DNA of 9,004 nucleotides from an uncultured Verrucomicrobiota bacterium. GTDB taxonomy: Bacteria > Verrucomicrobiota > Kiritimatiellia > CAIVKH01. The DNA is taken from contig CALBHI010000414.1 in the NCBI GenBank assembly GCA_937894535.1, forward strand, positions 1 through 9,004, read 5' to 3'. The position numbers and the translations under genes were made by a program. This document shows, piece after piece, positions 1 through 6,349 of this stretch. The notes under the pieces were generated by a model that worked only from the letters and a program-made list of their open reading frames with translations, was not told the DNA's origin and ran no database searches. The stretch's first letter is position 1, and each line of letters starts with the position of its first letter.

Positions 1-1793
1 TTTTCCTGAACCCGCGTTACGAATTCCTCCGGTCGCAGGGCCATGGCGAGGCCTTCGGTCATCACGATCGGGTCGAGGCCGCGGGCGAGCATGCGGGCCT
101 GCTCGGAGGCCTTGTTGGCGAGGCTGACGATTTCCGCCGCCTGGCGAATCGAGGGTGTTTCATTGGCAAGGAGCATCTGTTCGATCAGTTTGCCCTTGTA
201 GGCGAGGGCGGTGAGGATCTGGCCGAGGCCGTCGTGCAGGTCGCGGGCGATACGTTCCTGTTCACGCAGGCTGGCTTGGACGATGCGTTCCTCCATGGTC
301 TTCTGCGCGGTGGTGTCGCGGGCGACGGCATAGACCTTCTTGAACTCGTGGTTGATGCCGGCGTTCCAGGTGAGCCAGCGGATGCTGCCATCCTTGCAGA
401 TGTAGCGGTTTTCGAAAGCGATCACGATGCCGCCCTCGTTGAGGTAGCGGGTGGTTTGGCGGGTGTTGCTCCGGTCGTCGGGATGAACGAAGTCCGTATA
501 GGGGCGGGAGCAGAGTTCCTCGCGGGTATAGCCGAGGGTTTCCAGGAACGCGGGGTTCACCTGTTCAAAGCGGCCGTCCATGGAGGCGATGCACATCAGA
601 TCCATGGCGTGATGGAAGAACAGGCGTCGCTCCTCTTCGGTATTCTTGCGGTCGGTGATGTCCTCGGCGATCACCATCAGGTACCGGGGCTGGTTTTCGG
701 GGCCGGGCACGGGGATGCGGCGGATGTGAAGGTAGCGGGGGGTGCCGTCGGCGTGGAGGAACTTTTCTTCCGGTGCATCAAGGGCCTCGTTCGCGCTCAA
801 GGCTTGGCGGTCGAGTTGGGTCAGGCGTGATGCGGTTTCGGGGCTGAACAGGTCGTCGTCGCGCCGGTGCAGGATATCCTCGCGGGTGCGGCCGAGGATG
901 GCTTCACCGGCTTTGTTGATGCGGATGATGCGGAGGTCGGCGGCGTCTTTCACGACGACGAGGTGGGGGAGGTTTTCCACGATGGTGTCGAGGAAGGCCC
1001 CGGCCCGGCTGGCTTTATCGGCAGACTGTTGCAGCTTTTGGTAGGTGCGCTGGAGCTCGTTGGCCATCGTGGTGAAGGCGGTGGAGAGTTGGCCGATTTC
1101 GTCGGCGCTGTGCGGCTGGATGCGGCGGACCGCGGCAAAGTGTCCGCGGGCGAGTTCCTGGGCTGATTCGGTAAGGCGGACGATCGGTTGGGCGAGGCGG
1201 TTGGAAACAACCAGGATCACCGCGATCCCGGCGCACAGGAACAGGATGGAGATGCGCACGGAGCGGTTGATCAGAGCCTGTGAGGTGTCGGTCAGTTGAC
1301 GGCTGATATCGGCCAACTGCGCCTGTTGGCGGGCGGTGCTGAAGACGAGGGTCAGTTCGCCCGGGGTTTGGTCGGGCAGGGTCAACGGGGTGGTGAAGGT
1401 GACGAGGTGGTTGCTGCCGGGGGGGGACGTCTGCATGGCGGCCGGGTGGGCGACATGGAGGCGGCGCTGGCCGGAGGTGGCGTCGGTAATGTCCACGGCC
1501 ACAAGGTCGGGGTATTGGTTCAACATCGCGAAGGCGGCGTTGGTAATGGCGGCGTGGTTCTGGTAGCCGGCGAGGGCGGAGACCTGCTCGCGCATATGGC
1601 CGAGGGCATAGCGGCCCTGCTCGACCAGGGCTTCCTTACGGGTGGTGATGGCATGGTCAAGGGCGCGCTGGGTCATTTCGCGCTGGGAGTAGGTGCTGAT
1701 CATGATGAGCGTCACAGAAAAGACCAGGCCCAGCCCGGCCATGGATAGCAACAGGCGCCAGCGGATGCTGGTATGGAATAACTGTTCCTTCAT
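1..1793 (-). CDS. Sensor histidine kinase (HAMP, two PAS, HisKA_3), 3' end outside the window
   Basis: This frame is open from ATG at 1793 to the left edge, giving 597 codons with no stop. The visible protein has a membrane segment at about residues 12-33, an extracytoplasmic region to about 178, and a second membrane segment at about 181-198. A HAMP linker follows at about 199-250 (QPIVRL, then DEIGQLSTAF). Two PAS domains lie at about 265-385 (ending in EDITDRK) and 388-500 (NPAFLETLGYTREEL, then HPDD). The phosphoacceptor box RIARDLHDGLGQ has His520 and is of the HisKA_3 type used by NarX/DegS-like kinases. The HATPase_c domain should lie beyond the edge. Such kinases usually phosphorylate a LuxR/NarL-type response regulator; none is visible here. 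A GGGAG ribosome-binding site sits 4 bases before the ATG. The signal sensed cannot be told. A C8 run in the coding strand (1419-1426) leaves the frame intact. Confidence 0.93.
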   Translation of the reverse strand, partial: MKEQLFHTSIRWRLLLSMAGLGLVFSVTLIMISTYSQREMTQRALDHAITTRKEALVEQGRYALGHMREQVSALAGYQNHAAITNAAFAMLNQYPDLVAVDITDATSGQRRLHVAHPAAMQTSPPGSNHLVTFTTPLTLPDQTPGELTLVFSTARQQAQLADISRQLTDTSQALINRSVRISILFLCAGIAVILVVSNRLAQPIVRLTESAQELARGHFAAVRRIQPHSADEIGQLSTAFTTMANELQRTYQKLQQSADKASRAGAFLDTIVENLPHLVVVKDAADLRIIRINKAGEAILGRTREDILHRRDDDLFSPETASRLTQLDRQALSANEALDAPEEKFLHADGTPRYLHIRRIPVPGPENQPRYLMVIAEDITDRKNTEEERRLFFHHAMDLMCIASMDGRFEQVNPAFLETLGYTREELCSRPYTDFVHPDDRSNTRQTTRYLNEGGIVIAFENRYICKDGSIRWLTWNAGINHEFKKVYAVARDTTAQKTMEERIVQASLREQERIARDLHDGLGQILTALAYKGKLIEQMLLANETPSIRQAAEIVSLANKASEQARMLARGLDPIVMTEGLAMALRPEEFVTRVQE

Positions 1794-2003
1794 GACGCTC
1801 CCTACCCAGCAGGTAGCCCAACGCGGGCGACAACTCAATCTGAAAACGAACGGACGGCGCGGAGGATGGCTCCGCCGTGTGCTCACGACCCTTTCCCGCG
1901 GTGGAACGGGTTCGGCCGCCATCATCCTGCATCATCGACCAGGGTTTGGCTTGTCTGGCCGGGAGAGCCACCGCCGCTCCATCTGGTTTTCGAGAACAGC
2001 GAC

Positions 2004-2062
2004 CTCGGCACGGGGTTGTACCGCGCCATCATGTGAGCCGGTATGTCCCGGTGCGTGCCGAG
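2004..2062. repeat. Imperfect long inverted repeat in the gene-free stretch upstream of the kinase; possible dispersed repeat
   Basis: Eight perfect outer pairs (CTCGGCAC at 2004-2011 with GTGCCGAG at 2055-2062) continue as an imperfect inner stem: GGGGTTGTACCG at 2012-2023 faces CGGTATGTCCC at 2039-2049, with mismatches and a few extra bases on the right arm. The whole lies next to the terminator at 2066-2106. The surrounding gap 1794-2065 holds no gene that I can support. One short minus-strand frame crossing it reads VAVLENQMERRWLSRPDKP and stops at about 1932. That frame has no credible start and resembles the translated non-coding repeats that I recall from Verrucomicrobiota/Kiritimatiellota annotation. 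It may be one copy of a dispersed repeat or a small structured RNA. I cannot choose between these from a single copy. Confidence 0.35.
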
Positions 2063-2065
2063 TGC

Positions 2066-2106
2066 AAAAAAAATCCGCGGGCACACGTGAAACGCATGCC
2101 CGCGGA
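2066..2106 (-). terminator. Intrinsic (rho-independent) terminator of the small TPR-like gene
   Basis: A perfect 10-bp stem is formed by TCCGCGGGCA (2074-2083) and TGCCCGCGGA (2097-2106) around a 13-base loop. On the minus strand it is followed directly by eight T (the A run at 2066-2073). It starts about 32 bases past the stop codon at 2138, which marks the 3' end of the transcript carrying the 92-residue protein. It also separates that gene from the histidine kinase, which must therefore have its own promoter in 1794-2065. Confidence 0.92.
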
Positions 2107-2137
2107 CCCGGCGGGGATAGCCGGTTTGGGGTTTGGG

Positions 2138-2416
2138 TTAACGGAACGTGGTCATGGTGGAAAATGCATTCGGCTGGTTCGCCAGATCCAGCAAGATGGA
2201 GGCTTCTTCGTGTTCATCAAGGTGTTCGTAGCAGGCGGCGAGGTGGCGGAACAGGAGGGATGACGGGTGATGGGTCACTTGTTGGGTCAATTCGCTGATC
2301 AAGTTTTCGCAGGGTTTGTCGGGAAGTGAAACCCTCTCCAGTCGCGTGAGCTGGAGAGGGTCCCGACCTCCTTGGCGCTTCAGGCTATCCACCGCTATGA
2401 AGTCCTCATATTTCAT
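2138..2416 (-). CDS. Small hypothetical protein with a TPR-like C-terminal half (92 aa)
   Basis: I do not recognise this protein. It begins MKYEDFIAVDSLKRQG and has a charged N-terminal half. Residues about 45-82 look like one to one-and-a-half tetratricopeptide units: HPSSLLFRHLAACYEHL, then DEHEEASILLDLAN, with the usual small and aromatic positions of paired helices. There is no signal peptide or membrane segment, so it is probably cytosolic and may bind another protein. That it is a real gene is supported by the strong intrinsic terminator just past its stop and by a protein-like composition with few low-complexity stretches. The ribosome-binding site before ATG 2416 is weak, and an in-frame later start cannot be excluded, though no better one is visible. 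It lies downstream of the Nudix gene on the same strand, 132 bases away, so the two may share a transcript. An 11-bp hairpin lies inside its coding sequence (2331-2361). Confidence 0.7.
   Translation of the reverse strand: MKYEDFIAVDSLKRQGGRDPLQLTRLERVSLPDKPCENLISELTQQVTHHPSSLLFRHLAACYEHLDEHEEASILLDLANQPNAFSTMTTFR
2331..2361. repeat. Perfect 11-bp inverted repeat inside the small TPR-like gene
   Basis: ACCCTCTCCAG (2331-2341) and CTGGAGAGGGT (2351-2361) are exact reverse complements separated by 9 bases. They encode part of the DPLQLTRLERVSLP segment, near residues 19-29 of the small protein. There is no T run on either side, so it is not a typical terminator. A chance origin is possible, but eleven perfect pairs over a short loop in coding DNA is uncommon. 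The mRNA would fold here soon after the start of translation. Confidence 0.6.
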
Positions 2417-2497
2417 CCGGCAACCCGAACTGCTTTCACGGGTGCCATCCTAGGGAGAACGGTTGACCGATACCATCGGCCTGGGGTGCGGATTTTT

Positions 2498-2518
2498 ATC
2501 TAGGAAAAAGACCTAGAT
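2498..2518. promoter_or_regulatory. Interrupted palindrome ATCTAGG-N7-CCTAGAT, candidate operator
   Basis: Two perfect 7-base arms (2498-2504 and 2512-2518) flank a 7-base A-rich centre in the gap between the Nudix gene and the small TPR-like gene. The arms contain CTAG, a tetranucleotide that is scarce in many bacterial genomes, and another CCTAGG lies at about 2447-2452. The stem is short and AT-rich and has no T run after it on either strand, so a binding site for a dimeric regulator is likelier than a terminator. It lies about 82 bases upstream of ATG 2416, a reasonable place for control of the small gene. Which protein binds it is unknown. Confidence 0.4.
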
Positions 2519-2548
2519 GATGACCGGGGAATTGCGGGCGGGGTGGCT

Positions 2549-3106
2549 TTAGCGGGCCGGAGGCTGGTCGAGGTAGCGCAGGGCGAGGGTGAAGAGCAGG
2601 GTGGCGGAGAGAATCGGGCAGGCCGTAGTGAGTTGCTGTTCGAGGTCGGGGCGGGAGGCGAGGACGAGGGTTTGTTCTTCGAGGTCGTCGGAGGCGATGG
2701 GGGTGGTGGGGCTGGCGTTGAGGGCGAGGTAGAGGTGGGCATGTCCGCAGCCGCGGTTGCTGTCCACGACAAAGGAACCGAGGTGGTGCCAGTCGGAATC
2801 CGGGGCGGTATAGCCGGTTTCCTCGCGGAGTTCCCGCCGGGCGGCGGTGAGGGGATCCTCGCCGGGATCGAGGTAGCCTCCGGGCGGGGCAAGGGACATG
2901 GCCGGGGCCATGTACTTCGTCTGCCGGAACAGGATGAAGCGCTTCTGGGGATCGCGGGCGAGGATGTTCACGTAGTCCGGCGTGATCACCACCGGCCAGT
3001 CCTCGATCACCCGGCCGTCGGGCAGCTGGATGCGGTGCTGGTCGACGCGCAGGTAGCGGCCGCAGTCGAGGATCGTGGTTTGATCAAGCAGATGCCAGGG
3101 GGTCAT
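2549..3106 (-). CDS. Nudix hydrolase, ADP-ribose pyrophosphatase type
   Basis: The 185-residue protein contains an exact Nudix box GX5EX7REUXEEXGU at residues 77-99 (GYLDPGE, seven residues, then RELREETGY). Its glutamates bind the divalent metal ions needed to cleave a nucleoside diphosphate linked to another group. The AMAPPGG-like stretch before the box (SLAPPGGYLDPGE) and the N-terminal beta-rich region (WHLLDQTTILDCGRYLRVDQHRIQLPDG) resemble ADP-sugar/ADP-ribose pyrophosphatases, so cleavage of ADP-ribose or ADP-sugars is the most likely activity, but family substrates vary. The start at ATG 3106 is chosen because AGGA lies 6 bases before it. An in-frame TTG at 3178 would add 24 residues that look unlike the family and have no better ribosome-binding site. 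The gene diverges from the permease; a link to NAD or nucleotide turnover is only inference. Confidence 0.9.
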   Translation of the reverse strand: MTPWHLLDQTTILDCGRYLRVDQHRIQLPDGRVIEDWPVVITPDYVNILARDPQKRFILFRQTKYMAPAMSLAPPGGYLDPGEDPLTAARRELREETGYTAPDSDWHHLGSFVVDSNRGCGHAHLYLALNASPTTPIASDDLEEQTLVLASRPDLEQQLTTACPILSATLLFTLALRYLDQPPAR

Positions 3107-3235
3107 ACCATATCCTGTGGTGTCGATACGTTTTATTGAACGGTGATGAGCGACATTGTGTGGTGGGTATTCGATCAATATTTAGCCATGATTGCTTCTC
3201 GCACAACGAAATATCCGTTTTTCCCCGATTTTACA

Positions 3236-3265
3236 TTGACGGTAAAAACCCATCCCTTTCATACT
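3236..3265 (+). promoter_or_regulatory. Candidate sigma-70-like promoter for the permease operon
   Basis: TTGACG at 3236-3241 matches five of six bases of the -35 consensus. CATACT at 3260-3265 matches four of six bases of the -10 consensus, with an 18-base spacer. This is in the AT-rich part of the divergent gap, which contrasts with the GC-rich genes. Transcription would begin near 3272 and give a leader of about 87 bases before the permease start. Other -10 choices such as TACTAT at 3262 give less usual spacing. Confidence 0.5.
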
Positions 3266-3278
3266 ATATCTAGTGCGC

Positions 3279-3354
3279 GCTACAATTACGAAGTTCTTCA
3301 CTTGTAGCCCCAGCCCGGCCGGGGTCACCCGGCCCGACTGTCGTAGGAGTCTAC
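3279..3354 (+). promoter_or_regulatory. Structured 5' leader of the permease gene with successive hairpins up to the ribosome-binding site
   Basis: Three possible helices follow the predicted start site. The first is GCTACAA (3279-3285) with TTGTAGC (3302-3308), with an inner GAAG/CTTC pair in its loop. The second is GGCCGGG (3317-3323) with CCCGGCC (3328-3334) around the loop GTCA. The third is GTAG (3343-3346) with CTAC (3351-3354), whose loop and stem include the AGGAG ribosome-binding site at 3345-3349. The same GTAG and CTAC units recur, so GTAG at 3304-3307 could also pair with CTAC at 3351-3354, giving mutually exclusive folds. This would suit translational control of the transporter by a ligand, protein or temperature. 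I do not recognise a known riboswitch class, and the third helix alone is weak. Confidence 0.4.
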
Positions 3355-3358
3355 CTTC

Positions 3359-4846
3359 ATGATGGCAGGTCTTGCGTCCGATCTCTCCTCGTCCGAGCGT
3401 CAGCAGATTGCGGCGAGTCCCCTCTACAACGATGATCTGGCGCCAATCGGATCGGCCGCGCGGCGTTGGAAGATGATGGACATCGCGCACTTGTGGGTGG
3501 GCATGTCGGTGTGCATTCCCACCTACATGCTAGCCAGCGGGCTGATTGCCGCAGGGATGAGTTGGTGGCAGGCGATCCTGACGGTGGCGTTGGGCAACCT
3601 CATCGTGTTGATTCCGATGGTCTTGAATGGCCATGCCGGGACAAAGTACGGCATCACCTTCCCGGTATTCGCCCGGGCATCGTTCGGTACGCATGGCACC
3701 CACGTGGCCTCGGTGTTGCGCGGCGTAGTGGCGTGTGGGTGGTTTGGCATCCAGACCTGGATTGGCGGATCGGCGATCTACGAATTGGCGCGGTTGCAGT
3801 GGCCGGGCATTGCCGAGTCGGCGGTGATCGGGTTCTTCAGCAACGCCCACATCCAGGTCAATGTCGCCCAGTTCCTGTGTTTTCTGCTGTTCTGGGCGAT
3901 CAACGTGGCGATTTTCTGGCGCGGCATGGAGAGCATCCGGGTGGTTGAGAGCTGGGGTGCACCGCTGTTGATCGGACTTGGATTGGCCCTGTTGGGTTGG
4001 GCCTATGTCCAGGCGGACGGGTTTGGCCCGATGTTGTCGCAGCCGGACAAGTTCGAGACGTCGGGTGATTTCTGGCGGGTGTTTTTCCCGAGCCTGACCG
4101 CGATGGTCGGATTCTGGGCGACCCTGTCGCTGAATATCCCCGATTTCACCCGCGAGGCGAAGAGCCAGCGGGACCAGATGCTCGGACAATTCCTCGGCCT
4201 CAACACGACGATGCCGTTTTATGCGTTTGTCGGGGTGGCCGTGACCAGCGCCACGGTGGTGATCTTCGGCGAGGCGATCTGGGATCCGGTGCAGTTGCTG
4301 GCCCGGTTTGACAGCGCGGGGGTGATCATCGTCTCCATGTTCGCCCTGACCCTGGCCACGTTGACCACCAACCTGGCGGCGAACGTGGTGGCCCCGGCGA
4401 CGGCCTTCTCCAATTTCATGCCGCGCACGATCAGCCTGCGGGTCGGCGGGGTGATCACGGGTATCATCGGCATCCTGATGCAGCCGTGGAAGCTGGTAGC
4501 CGATCCGAGCGGGTACATCTTCACCTGGCTGATCGGCTATTCGGGTTTGCTCGGGCCGATCGGGGGCATTCTGGTCGCCGATTATTTCATCGTCCGCAAG
4601 ACGAAGATGAACCTCGCCGCACTGTACGACCCGAAGGGCGAGTATGCCTATGCCGGCGGGTACAATCCGGCGGCCTTGATTGCGCTGGTGGTGGCCATCC
4701 TGCCGAATGTCCCGGGCTTCCTGACCCAGATCGGCACGATCCAGGCGGGTGCGTTCTGGTCTGGCCTGTACAGCTATGCCTGGTTTACCGGGTTTCTGAT
4801 CGCGCTGGCCGTGTATGTCGTCCTGATGAGGAAAAAGAGTCATTAA
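3359..4846 (+). CDS. NCS1-family nucleobase/hydantoin permease
   Basis: This 495-residue inner-membrane protein has about twelve hydrophobic segments from residue 43 to 490 and fits the NCS1 family (PucI, Mhp1, allantoin/uracil/cytosine permeases), which imports bases with Na+ or H+. The signature GWFGIQTW at 127-134 is in the third helix. Its W128 and Q132 have the spacing of substrate-contacting Trp and Gln in the hydantoin transporter Mhp1. GFWATLSLNIPDFTR (251-265) is the typical sixth-helix region, and TLTTNLAANVVAPA (334-347) is the eighth-helix region with the conserved Asn. The C-terminal GPIGGILVADYFIVRK (399-414) is also typical. Start 3359 is preferred because AGGAG lies 9 bases before it; ATG 3362 is the alternative. 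Placed before PreT and an omega-aminotransferase, its cargo is probably uracil, thymine or a hydantoin; the exact substrate cannot be read from sequence. Confidence 0.93.
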   Translation: MMAGLASDLSSSERQQIAASPLYNDDLAPIGSAARRWKMMDIAHLWVGMSVCIPTYMLASGLIAAGMSWWQAILTVALGNLIVLIPMVLNGHAGTKYGITFPVFARASFGTHGTHVASVLRGVVACGWFGIQTWIGGSAIYELARLQWPGIAESAVIGFFSNAHIQVNVAQFLCFLLFWAINVAIFWRGMESIRVVESWGAPLLIGLGLALLGWAYVQADGFGPMLSQPDKFETSGDFWRVFFPSLTAMVGFWATLSLNIPDFTREAKSQRDQMLGQFLGLNTTMPFYAFVGVAVTSATVVIFGEAIWDPVQLLARFDSAGVIIVSMFALTLATLTTNLAANVVAPATAFSNFMPRTISLRVGGVITGIIGILMQPWKLVADPSGYIFTWLIGYSGLLGPIGGILVADYFIVRKTKMNLAALYDPKGEYAYAGGYNPAALIALVVAILPNVPGFLTQIGTIQAGAFWSGLYSYAWFTGFLIALAVYVVLMRKKSH

Positions 4847-4861
4847 TCACCCATCTCGACT

Positions 4862-4906
4862 GGAGCCTCGCCTTCCCGTTGATCGTGTGCGGGACGACGA
4901 GGCTCC
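4862..4906 (+). repeat. Strong intercistronic hairpin between permease and aminotransferase
   Basis: GGAGCCTCG (4862-4870) pairs perfectly with CGAGGCTCC (4898-4906). After a 3-by-3 internal loop, TCCCG (4874-4878) pairs with CGGGA (4890-4894) around 11 bases. No T run follows, so it is not a standard intrinsic terminator. It sits 15 bases after the permease stop and 39 bases before the aminotransferase start. Plausible roles are protection of the permease message from 3' decay, an RNase processing point, or a partial terminator that lowers downstream expression. Confidence 0.7.
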
Positions 4907-4945
4907 CGCCGAGCCGGGTAACCGCATGGAGAAAGTGAATACGCT

Positions 4946-6283
4946 ATGAATCCGAACCTGCCCCCGACGAACTTCACCCCTAAGCCCTACAAAGGCCTTT
5001 CCTTCGACGAAACGATGGCCCTGCGCAAGGCGCACCTGTCGCCCGGCCTGTTCCTCTACTACAAGAACCCGATCATGATCGTCGAGGGCAAGATGCAGTA
5101 TGTCTGGGACGAGAAGGGTCGGCGCTACCTCGACATGTTCGGCGGCATCGTGACGGTCAGTGTCGGCCATGCCCATCCGGACATTGTTGCCGCGGCCGAC
5201 GAGCAGATGAAGACGATATCCCATACCACGACGATCTACCTGAACGAGGTCATCGCGAAGTATGCCAAGGAATTGACCGACAAGATGCCGGGCGATCTGA
5301 AGGTCTGCTATTTCGTGAACTCCGGCTCGGAGGCGAACGACCTGGCGATGCTGATGGCCCGCCTGTACACCGGCAACTATGACATCATCGCGTTGCGCAA
5401 TGCCTACCACGGCGGCGTGGCCTCGACGATGGCGCTGACCTCGCACAGCACGTGGAAATTCAACTACCCGCACAGTTTCGGCGTGCACCACGCCCAGGTG
5501 GCCGATCCGTACCGCGGCCGCTGGGGCCATGACGACCCGGAGGCCGGCCGTAAGTACGCGCAGGAGATCAAGGACATGATCGCCTTCGGCACGCCGGGCA
5601 AGATCGCCGGCTTCTTTGCCGAGTCGATCCAGGGCGTCGGTGGCGTGGTGGTGTTCCCCGACAATTACCTTAAGGAGACCTACCAGATCGTGCGCGACGC
5701 GGGCGGCATCTGCATCGCCGACGAAGTGCAGGCGGGCTTTGGCCGCACCGGCGAGAAATACTGGGGCTTCGAGACGCAGGGCGTCGTACCCGACATCGTC
5801 ACCATGGCCAAGAGCATCGGCAACGGCGCGCCGCTGGCCGCGGTGGTGACCACGCCGAAGATCGCCGCGACCCTCGCCCAGCGCATCCATTTCAACACGT
5901 TTGGCGGCAATCCGATTTCCTGTGCGATCGGCCGCAAGGTGCTCGAGATCATCGACCGCGAAGGCTACCAACAGCGCTGCGCCGTGCTCGGCGAGCGCTT
6001 GCTCGCCGGCATGAAAAAGCTGATGGCCAAACACGCGGTCATCGGCGAGGTGCGCGGCAAGGGCTTGATGGTTGCGCTGGAGATGGTCAAGGACCGGGCA
6101 ACGAAGGAGCCCGATCGCGACACTACCGCGCGCGTGTTTGAGCGCGCCAAGGATCTGGGTGTGCTGATCGGCAAGGGCGGCCTCTACGGCAACGTCATCC
6201 GCATCACCCCGCCTATGTGCATCAGCGAGGCCGATGTCGATTTCACGCTGGCCGTGCTGGACCAGGCGTACGGAGAAGGCTGA
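4946..6283 (+). CDS. Class III aminotransferase, AGXT2-like (beta-alanine or beta-aminoisobutyrate:pyruvate)
   Basis: The 445-residue enzyme has the normal length of fold-type I omega-aminotransferases and all core residues. NSGSEAND (125-132) holds the PLP phosphate loop, and YHGG (154-157) has the ring-stacking Tyr. D259 in IADEVQAGFGRTG pairs with the pyridine nitrogen. K289 in TMAKSIGNG forms the Schiff base, and T318 is in NTFGGNPISC. The last motif and the overall sequence are closest to the alanine-glyoxylate aminotransferase 2 branch. Its members transfer amino groups from beta-alanine, beta-aminoisobutyrate or alanine to pyruvate or glyoxylate. Next to PreT and alanine dehydrogenase, the likely job is the last nitrogen step of reductive uracil/thymine breakdown, giving malonate semialdehyde (or its methyl form) and alanine. 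Four-aminobutyrate or other amines cannot be excluded. GGAG at 4928 is somewhat far (14 bases) from the ATG. Confidence 0.92.
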   Translation: MNPNLPPTNFTPKPYKGLSFDETMALRKAHLSPGLFLYYKNPIMIVEGKMQYVWDEKGRRYLDMFGGIVTVSVGHAHPDIVAAADEQMKTISHTTTIYLNEVIAKYAKELTDKMPGDLKVCYFVNSGSEANDLAMLMARLYTGNYDIIALRNAYHGGVASTMALTSHSTWKFNYPHSFGVHHAQVADPYRGRWGHDDPEAGRKYAQEIKDMIAFGTPGKIAGFFAESIQGVGGVVVFPDNYLKETYQIVRDAGGICIADEVQAGFGRTGEKYWGFETQGVVPDIVTMAKSIGNGAPLAAVVTTPKIAATLAQRIHFNTFGGNPISCAIGRKVLEIIDREGYQQRCAVLGERLLAGMKKLMAKHAVIGEVRGKGLMVALEMVKDRATKEPDRDTTARVFERAKDLGVLIGKGGLYGNVIRITPPMCISEADVDFTLAVLDQAYGEG

Positions 6284-6349
6284 TGGAGAATGGTTAATGG
6301 TTGATGGGGGAGAAAAGCCAACCCTGAACTCTGAACAAGGAACCACACT
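6284..6349 (+). repeat. Short low-complexity intergenic repeats before ald
   Basis: The 66-base gap carries direct units TGGTTAA/TGGTTGA followed by TGG (about 6291-6307) and TGAACTC/TGAACAA (about 6325-6338). GGTTG (6298-6302) could pair weakly with CAACC (6319-6323). AAGGAA at 6337-6342 is the ribosome-binding site of the next gene, 7 bases from its ATG. The composition differs from the GC-rich genes on both sides. Such near-tandem 7-mers are seen in intergenic DNA of some bacteria, but spread in this genome is not testable here. Confidence 0.5.

Noticed and set aside
234..830. Plus-strand open frame of about 198 codons over the kinase gene
   Set aside because: It is the complement of the PAS and HisKA_3 region, which is a well-supported gene on the minus strand. 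Gly/Val/Ala-rich text without a domain.
1657..1971. Minus-strand frame of about 104 codons overlapping the start of the kinase
   Set aside because: It is out of frame with the kinase, overlaps its first 45 codons, lacks a ribosome-binding site and shows no family features.
2498..2518. The CTAG palindrome as a terminator of the Nudix gene
   Set aside because: The stem is only 7 bp and AT-rich, and on the minus strand it is followed by A residues rather than a T run; the T run is in the loop.
3107..3178. N-terminal extension of the Nudix protein from TTG 3178
   Set aside because: ATG 3106 has AGGA at 6 bases and gives a typical family length. The extra 24 residues are unlike Nudix N-termini.
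3530..4843. Open frame of about 437 codons antisense to the permease
   Set aside because: It is a charged, low-hydrophobicity translation with no motif, and the opposite strand encodes a clear NCS1 transporter.
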